Shown piece by piece: positions 1-6,300 of a DNA stretch of 8,298 nt; within the stretch, counting starts at the first letter, position 1, and each line of letters begins with the position of its first letter. This DNA comes from CAZBUK01 sp964495085 (lineage in GTDB: Bacteria; Bacteroidota; Ignavibacteria; T3Sed10-11). The stretch is taken from contig CAZBUK010000129.1 of assembly GCA_964495085.1 (NCBI GenBank), positions 1 to 8,298 on the forward strand. The letters run 5' to 3'. The translations under genes were made by a program, and so were the position numbers. Below the pieces are notes generated by a model, which ran no database searches, was not told the DNA's origin, and saw only the letters and a program-made list of their open reading frames with translations.

Positions 1-2
1 TA

Positions 3-2936
3 ACGGGGAATAGTACGAACGTAAATTTCAACGCCGCATATCTTTCATTTTCAATTTCGGGAACCGTAACTAAAGACGGATTGCCGTTAGGAGGTGTGAC
101 GATATCTGCGACCGGCGGACATACGCAGACCGTTACGACTAACTCAAACGGTGTCTATACGCTCACGAATGTCGCAGACGGATCAATAAATATTACCGTT
201 ACTCCGTCGCACGAAGCGCATGACTTCACACCGACAAACAGAACTATAAACGGCCCTGTTACTCAGGATATCACGAATGTGAATTTCACCTCAACACCGG
301 AAGGCTATTCGATCTCCGGAACCATCAGGAATAACGATAACGGGGTAGCGGGAGTGAGGGTAACTGCAAGCGGAGGGTACGACCAGGTTGTGGAAACAGA
401 TACGGAGGGGAAATATATCATAACCGGAATTCCCCACGGCGCGGACAGGATCACGATAACACCGACCCGAGCGGGATTCGGATTTATACCCGCAAATATT
501 CTTATACTCGGGCCCGTACAGATCGATATCGTCGACGTGGATTTTATGGCAACGCACATTACTTACACCCTATCGGGAAAAGTAATCTACAACGGTATCG
601 GTCTAAACGATGTAACGATAACCGTTCAGGGTGGACATTCTTCGTCGGTCGTAACGGATCAAAACGGAGAGTACTTTATCACCGATGTTGCACATGGTGC
701 ACAAAATATTGTTATTTCCCCCGGTCTGACAGGATACGGATTTACCCCATCGACCGTGACCATACCCGGCCCGGTTGAAGATAACATGAATAGTAATGAT
801 TTTGTAGCGCGAGTACTCAACTTCGCACTATCAGGCAGCATAACACACAACGATACCGGTCTTGGGGATATAACGGTTATTGCAGCCGGAGAGTACAATG
901 ATTCAGTGCAAACAGGATCCAACGGACTGTATGAATTCAACAACATCCCGTACGGAACAAAGGATTTTACTATTACACCGGATAAACCCGGATACCTTTT
1001 CAGCCCCGAAAATACTACCATCGCCGATCCTGTACTCGGGGATGTCGAGAATGTTAATTTCAGAACGATTCCTCCCGCGGCTCCGATACTCATTGCTCCC
1101 GAGGATAATTCTACCGATCAACTTATTACCCTGACACTCTCGTGGAATGAAGCGAGCGGGGCCACCGGTTACGATTTGGAAATTTTCGGAAGCGTATCTT
1201 TTAGCGGACAACCGGTCATTTCAATTACCGATCTTGAAACGACATCACACGAGATTCAAGACCTGGATCGGGGACAAACGTATTTCTGGCGCGTACGTGC
1301 GACAAATCTTGGCGGGACAAGCCCATGGTCCACGGTGTGGAGATTCACAACAACATCGGTGCAGCGACTAATACAGATTACATCTCCCCGGTCGGGCGAT
1401 GTTTGGAGGGAAAACGATGTGCAGACGATCCGATGGGAGAGCCAGACGATCGATCTTGTTGATATAGCATATAGCATCGATGATGGATCTACATGGAATC
1501 TTTTCGCGTCGTCGATCGAAGCCGAAACGAAAAACTTCCTCTGGACCATTCCCGGTATCAAATCCACGACTTGTCGCATCAGGATAGTCGAATCTTCGGA
1601 TGACACATTCTTTGCAATGAGCGAAATATTTTCAATCTATCCGTTGTCAGTGCCCGTCACTCATACGCTCACATTCAGCGATCCGGGTTCGATCTCGAGC
1701 TATAGAATGGTGGGACTACCCGGGAATAGTAATTTCCGGCTTTCACAAATATTCTCCGGAATACCGAACAAGGACTGGACGGCATTCTATGATAACGGCC
1801 AGGTAAGTAATTACCTGATAGAATACGACGGCACAAACCTATTTACCTTTAAACCCGGCACAGGATTTTGGGTACTCGGTAAAAACGGCTTAAGCATCCA
1901 GAATCAGGTTCAGAATGTATCTCTTAATCCGGATAACACATTTACCGTTACGCTTCATACCGGTTGGAATATAATTTCCAATCCATTTGATATACCGGTC
2001 CTGTGGAATGATATTAAGCACGAGAACGACATTACCGAACCGTTATGGAGCTTCAACGGACGATACAGTGAAAGCGATTCTCTGGAACCTTTTAAGGGTT
2101 ATTATTTTCTCAATCATACCGGTAATACATATCTCAGGATTCCGTACCCAAGCGGGAATTCCTCCCCAAAAATATCCGACAACGATATCTCGGAGTTTAG
2201 AACTCTGACCCTCTCATTAGTGCACAACGAGGAACGATCATCCCCTGTACGGATTCACTATATTGAGAATCTACGGAGTGAGAGCGCTCAGTATAGAAAA
2301 TTTGCTCCTCCACGGGATTTTGAAGAAATCGGCATCGCAATACGGAACCGGAATCTGTCAACAGCTTATTCTTATCTCGCAGAAGATGCAACCCTCGGGA
2401 ATGGTATCGGAGATACATTTACCCTCGAGCTTTTCTCGAGATCGGAAAAACCGGCCGATCTGTTCGTTGATGGTCTGGAATATTTCAATGACCATGAAGT
2501 GGTGTTAGTTGACAGAAACTCAGGTAAAAAATATATGATTCGTGATAAGATTCTCCCCGGGATTTTAGCCGGTAAAGAAAAACGTGAGTTTGCTCTGATT
2601 ATCGGCACGGGTGAATACCTGGAAGAGGTGTATAGCTCCATTCTTCCGAGAGAGTTTCATCTCTCGAATAGTTTCCCCAATCCGTTTAACCCGGTAACGA
2701 CAATCGAATACAGCATTCCGGATGGAAACCACAGTATAGCGGTTATGCTTGAAGTATATAATCTGCTTGGTCAAAAGGTCCGGACACTGGTCGATGAACT
2801 CAAAAGTGCCGGCTTCTACACTGTTCAGTGGGATGGTAGAAACGAACTCGGACACTTCGTTGCGAGCGGTCTGTATGTCTACCTAATCCGTGCAGGTAAT
2901 TTTACCGACCGTAAGAAAATGATATATCTGCGATAG
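3..2936 (+). CDS. Large modular surface protein with type IX secretion sorting domain (5'-partial)
   Basis: The frame is open from base 3, the first full codon, to a TAG stop, giving 977 visible residues. The TTG at 81 lies inside a repeat and is not a credible start; the real start and signal peptide are upstream of the window. Domain order: four carboxypeptidase-regulatory-like repeats (48-1070), fibronectin type III-like domain (about 1071-1355; SWNEASGATGYDLEI, TYFWRVRATN), Kre9/KNH-like domain (about 1365-1640; ITSPRSGDVW, RWES, YSIDDGSTW), a module with YRMVGLPGN, GFWVL and GWNIISNPF (about 1656-2156), a beta-rich domain (about 2178-2630) and a type A sorting domain (2643-2933). No catalytic motif is seen. 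Family knowledge: such tails direct export across the outer membrane by the type IX system and are usually cleaved on surface attachment. Inferred role: long extracellular adhesin or structural protein. It is a paralogue of the convergent gene at 3374-8298. Architecture is certain; function is not. Confidence 0.93.
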   Translation, partial: TGNSTNVNFNAAYLSFSISGTVTKDGLPLGGVTISATGGHTQTVTTNSNGVYTLTNVADGSINITVTPSHEAHDFTPTNRTINGPVTQDITNVNFTSTPEGYSISGTIRNNDNGVAGVRVTASGGYDQVVETDTEGKYIITGIPHGADRITITPTRAGFGFIPANILILGPVQIDIVDVDFMATHITYTLSGKVIYNGIGLNDVTITVQGGHSSSVVTDQNGEYFITDVAHGAQNIVISPGLTGYGFTPSTVTIPGPVEDNMNSNDFVARVLNFALSGSITHNDTGLGDITVIAAGEYNDSVQTGSNGLYEFNNIPYGTKDFTITPDKPGYLFSPENTTIADPVLGDVENVNFRTIPPAAPILIAPEDNSTDQLITLTLSWNEASGATGYDLEIFGSVSFSGQPVISITDLETTSHEIQDLDRGQTYFWRVRATNLGGTSPWSTVWRFTTTSVQRLIQITSPRSGDVWRENDVQTIRWESQTIDLVDIAYSIDDGSTWNLFASSIEAETKNFLWTIPGIKSTTCRIRIVESSDDTFFAMSEIFSIYPLSVPVTHTLTFSDPGSISSYRMVGLPGNSNFRLSQIFSGIPNKDWTAFYDNGQVSNYLIEYDGTNLFTFKPGTGFWVLGKNGLSIQNQVQNVSLNPDNTFTVTLHTGWNIISNPFDIPVLWNDIKHENDITEPLWSFNGRYSESDSLEPFKGYYFLNHTGNTYLRIPYPSGNSSPKISDNDISEFRTLTLSLVHNEERSSPVRIHYIENLRSESAQYRKFAPPRDFEEIGIAIRNRNLSTAYSYLAEDATLGNGIGDTFTLELFSRSEKPADLFVDGLEYFNDHEVVLVDRNSGKKYMIRDKILPGILAGKEKREFALIIGTGEYLEEVYSSILPREFHLSNSFPNPFNPVTTIEYSIPDGNHSIAVMLEVYNLLGQKVRTLVDELKSAGFYTVQWDGRNELGHFVASGLYVYLIRAGNFTDRKKMIYLR
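48..1070 (+). repeat. Four tandem carboxypeptidase-regulatory-like repeats, 258-bp period
   Basis: Four in-frame copies begin with an aromatic residue plus (S/T/A)-(I/L)-SG at bases 48, 306, 564 and 822, exactly 258 bp (86 residues) apart. Each copy follows the pattern SG-V/I ... G(L/V)--V-(V/I)-A-GG ... V-T---G-Y-----(I/V)--G---- I-P---G--F-P-----I--PV--D-----F. This is the CarboxypepD_reg/SdrD-B-like beta-sandwich fold common in extracellular stalks. Copy 1 resembles the first repeats of the convergent paralogue. Copies 2, 3 and 4 correspond one to one with that paralogue's last three repeats. The bases before 48 encode the tail of another copy (TGNSTNVNFNA), so the array continues upstream. 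Confidence 0.88.
1656..2156 (+). other. Conserved YRM-GLPGN / GFW / GWNIISNPF module
   Basis: About 165 residues between the Kre9/KNH-like domain and the last beta-rich domain. Landmarks in order: SYRMVGLPGN, KDWTAFYDNG, YLIEYDG, FKPGTGFWVLGKNG, LHTGWNIISNPF, NDITEPLW-F-G-Y, FKGYYFLN, IPYP. The paralogue has the same landmarks at 4657-4154. From memory, related 'YRM...FW(L/I)...GWN-I-NPF' segments recur just before type IX tails in FCB-group proteins. I cannot attach a family name with confidence, and the function is unknown. Confidence 0.7.
2643..2933 (+). other. Type IX secretion type A C-terminal sorting domain
   Basis: The last 97 residues begin LPREFHLSNSFPNPFNP and contain TTIEYS, LGQKVRTLVDE, AGFYTVQWDG, SGLYVYLIRAG and the terminal KKMIYLR. 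This is the TIGR04183-type tail, overlapping the FlgD-like Ig fold. In the family it is the export signal recognised by the type IX machinery and is removed by the sortase-like step at the cell surface. The very C-terminal basic/aromatic motif is intact, so the signal should be functional. Confidence 0.92.
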
Positions 2937-2961
2937 GCAGGTATCGGTAAAATCAAAACTC

Positions 2962-3158
2962 TCGGTTAGGTAGATGGTTCCGTGATAAGGAAATCTTATT
3001 AAACCCGGAAGGGGTTTCTTGTTTATAGAAAAAACCACAACCGAAGAATTGAGTAAACCCCCTAGAGGTTCCCTGTTGGTACAATACAACAATCTAAAAC
3101 GCCTTTTTTATAAACAAGGTCACATCTTCCGAAGTGATACCTTTAATTACCTAACCGA
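2962..3158. repeat. Imperfect long inverted repeat between convergent genes
   Basis: Three nested blocks pair across about 200 bases. TCGGTTAGGTA (2962-2972) pairs with its perfect 11-bp complement at 3148-3158. CGGAAG (3006-3011) pairs with CTTCCG (3126-3131). CTTGTTTATA (3018-3027) pairs with TATAAACAAG (3109-3118), and next to the last pair an A6 run (3029-3034) faces a T6 run (3104-3109). The A6 and T6 runs give a U-rich stretch to transcripts from either direction. It could be a bidirectional terminator or 3'-end structure, a small non-autonomous element, or a remnant of an inverted duplication. No target-site duplication is evident. Confidence 0.6.
3001..3025 (+). terminator. Weak terminator-like hairpin downstream of the plus-strand gene
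   Basis: AAACCC (3001-3006), loop GGAAG, GGGTTT (3012-3017), then a short T-rich run (CTTGTTTA). It starts 64 bases after the plus-strand stop codon. The stem is only six base pairs, half of them A-T, and the T tract is interrupted, so intrinsic termination is uncertain. It sits inside the larger inverted repeat. Confidence 0.35.
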
Positions 3159-3170
3159 TGTTACGCAGGC

Positions 3171-3261
3171 GATGAACATTTTACATAAAACTTGACTATT
3201 TATATGGGCTAAAGCCCGCGATGGGGTTGTGTGTTCATCTTCTCCCCCGCCTGAAGGCCGG
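3171..3261. repeat. REP-like palindromic element
   Basis: Contains the hairpin GGGC-TAAA-GCCC (3206-3217) and a second hairpin with core GCC-TGAA-GGC (3249-3258), extendable to 3246-3261 with one C-C mismatch. The first hairpin is enclosed by a perfect 8-bp inverted repeat, GATGAACA (3171-3178) and TGTTCATC (3232-3239). From memory, similar GGGCTAAAGCCC and GCCTGAAGGC motifs are dispersed between genes in many FCB-group genomes, like REP elements mobilised by RAYT-type transposases. No transposase lies in the window. Confidence 0.5.
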
Positions 3262-3373
3262 TGATACGATGAGAACTCAAAAGAATCAACGCAAGGTACG
3301 AAATGCCGCTTAATTAAATTTCCAGAACTATTGACAGTTACCCCTCATCATTAGAGAACTTTTAATATGTAAA

Positions 3374-6300
3374 CTACCTAAGATACATCATTCTTTTCAC
3401 TTCCGAGAATTTTCCGGCGCGAATTACATAGATGTACATACCGCTCGATACAGGAATCCCCCGGTTGTCCGTGCCGTCCCATCGTATACTATAAAATCCG
3501 GCAGTTTGCATTTCATCAACAAGTGTTCTTACTTTTTGACCGAGTATATTATATAAGGCGAGTGAGACCGAGATATTTCCCCCATCATTGGGAAGACTGT
3601 ATTCAATGGTTGTCTCAGGATTGAATGGATTAGGGTAATTCTGTGCAAGATTAAATTCGGTGGGCAGCAGCAACTCTTTCGACCTTTCAATATATGATGC
3701 TGTTCCGATTACGAGTGTGAATTCACGGTCGGTAACTCCGGATAAAACCGACTGAACTTTGCCGTCCGTAATCTTGTACGTTCTGCCGGTTCTCCGATCG
3801 ATTAGAGCTGCACCGTATCTGTTCTCATCCTCCAATCCTTCGATCGCCAGGTCGATATGTCTGTTCAATCCGGAGAAAATTCTCAGCGTAAATAATTCAC
3901 CGTCTGTTCCGATGAGTCTTGCTTCTTCCGCAAAATATTTATATTCCGTTTCGACAGTTTCATTATATAGCGAAATCCCGAACTCTTCAAAGTCTCCCGG
4001 GGGCGCATATTTTCGCAATGATTCAAATTCCCCGTTGTTTTCGACTAAATGTATCCGCAGCGCACGCGATTCCAGTTCTCCGCCGATCAGACGCAATGTT
4101 ATTGTCTCTGCGGAGTGTACTGTTTCAGCGGTGTCTTTAGCGATGCCGTTACCGTTCGGATACGGAATCTTCAGGGAAGAAGCGTTCGTCCTGTTGAAGA
4201 AGTAATATCCTTTATACTTTTCAAGCATTTCGCCGGATCGATATTGACCGTCGAAATCCCACGCCGGCTCCGTAATATCGTTGACCTGCATAACCGCGTC
4301 CCACCGGACTGGAACCCCGAACGGGTTCGAAATAATATTCCATCCGGGATGTAACGGAACGGAAAAAGAATTGTCCGTACTCAACGGCACACTCTCGATA
4401 TCCCCCTGTACGAAGAACCCGTTCTTGCTTAATATCCAGAAACCGTTGCCGGGTTTGAAAACGAACTGTGCCGAGCCGTCGTATTCCTTCAGGTAATCGT
4501 TTGCGCGGCCGTTATCGTAGTAAACAGTCCAGTCCTTTTTCGGCTCGCCGGGAAATGCCTGCGCTATCGGGAGATTCACATTTCCGGGGAGTCCGATCAT
4601 TCGATAACTCGTCGGCGAATCCGTGCTTCCGAATGAGACCGATAGATGAACTGGCACAATCGTCGGATAAATCGCAAATGGTTCGCTCGTATCGTAATAT
4701 AAGGGATCGGTTACATCGCTGATTCTGATTCGAGTTTCCGTCGAGGGTGTGGGGGGGACGGTCCATGCAAAGTTCGGTATAGACGCGCTCAGTGATGAAA
4801 CGATGAGATTCCAGATCGAGCCGTTATCGATACTATATTCGATGGTGACGCTATCGACCTCCTGACTCTCCCATCGGATCATATACGTATCGTTCTCTTT
4901 CCAGATCTCACCCTCTGCGGGCGATGTGATTGCAATGGACTTGACCGATGTGGTTGTCGTAAAATTCCGGGTGCCCGACCATAAACCGATTCCTCCCAGA
5001 TTCTCAGAACGAATTCGCCAGTAATAAGTATGTCCGACCGACAGGTTTCTGATCTCGTAACTTGTTACTTCAAGTCCGCTGACCGAAACCATCGGCTCGC
5101 CGGCGAACAACTTATCATCGCTCACCTCCAAATCATAACTTGTCGCGCTTTCGACTATATACCACGTCAGTGTTAAACGTGTGTGTACGCCATCCGCGTT
5201 GTTTTCCGGAGACACGGATACGGGTGCCGGCGGGGGAGTGACAACGAAATCAATGTCGACGATATCGTCCGAGACGGGATCCGTTATTTCCGTCGTATCG
5301 GGATTGAATAGATACCCTGTTTTATCCGGAGTAACGGTGATATTCTCTATGCCGGACGGAATGTTGCCGACCGAGTATCGACCGTCCGGGCCTGTTGACA
5401 CTGAATTCTGAAAACCACCGGCTACGGTAATCGTAACATCGTTCAATCCGGATCCGTTATGTGTTACTTTTCCGGAGAGTGAATATATCCGGACCTGTGC
5501 GGTAAAGTCGTTCAAGCGAACATTGTCGAGGATCGGTCCGGGCACGGTACGCATCGGCGGAAGGAAACTATAACCGGGAAGATTTGGATTAACGGAAACA
5601 ACCTCTGCGCCGTGGGCAACATTTGTGAAAATATATTCTCCATGTTCATCGGTCTGAACTGTTGCGCTGTGTCCACCGGTTGCATTCACGTTGACATCTT
5701 TCACTCCCGATCCGTTGAAAAGCACCCTGCCTGAAATAGTATACGTGAATTCTGTTGCCTGAAACTCCAGCGCGCCTATATCATCTTCGACCGGACCTTC
5801 GATTCGAACACTCGCAGGTATAAAACCGTATCCTTCCAGCTTAGGTGTTATTGCAATCCTTATTGCACCCCGCGGAATTCCGGTAAAAATGAAATTCCCG
5901 TCATTGTCCGTTGTTACCGATTGCGTAAATCCTTCGCTTTCGGTTACCGTCACTCCCTGTAGTCCGCTATTCGCTTCTAAAACTGTCCCGGATATTGTAT
6001 ATGACGGCACGGTCGCCGAGAAAGATACGGGTGCTAATCCGGGGAAAGTAGCGTTGACCCGGTATATGCCGGGTTTACTCCCGGGTATCAGAAACGCCGA
6101 TGCCAGACCGTCCTCACCGGTCGATACCGTCGGAGTATCGATTGAAGACTCGGCATCATCGGGTTGGAGGGTTAGGACGAATGTTACCCTCTCTCCGGCG
6201 ACGGGGTTGTGAAATTCATCCCGGAGAATGGCAATAAACGGTTCCTGAAGCGGTGTGTGAATGGAGCCAAGCTGTTCGTCGCCGGAAACCATCGAAAGAC

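Larger units (their letters stand above)
2937..3373. other. Convergent intergenic region without a convincing gene
   Basis: This 437-base stretch lies between the two TAG stops. Only short chance frames occur, including a 30-codon one at 3221-3313 without a ribosome-binding site. The left part (2962-3158) is an imperfect inverted repeat; the right part (3171-3261) carries REP-like palindromes; 3262-3373 shows nothing I can name. No tRNA or rRNA signature is present. Confidence 0.75.

Noticed and set aside
81..83. TTG as the start codon of the plus-strand gene
   Set aside because: The frame stays open to base 3, and the residues before 81 (SFSISGTVTKDG) are the beginning of a regulatory-like repeat. 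The gene clearly continues upstream.
2883..3092. 69-codon minus-strand frame overlapping the end of the plus-strand gene
   Set aside because: It starts at TTG, overlaps conserved sorting-domain codons and the inverted repeat, and shows no recognisable domain.
3221..3313. 30-codon frame beginning MGLCVHLLPRLKAGDT
   Set aside because: It runs through the REP-like hairpin, has no ribosome-binding site, and looks like the chance peptides such repeats produce.
3331..3366. TTGACA at 3331 as a promoter reading into the antisense of the minus-strand gene
   Set aside because: There is no fitting -10 element: TAGAGA lies 15 bases away and TTTAAT 24 bases away, and FCB-group promoters usually follow another consensus.
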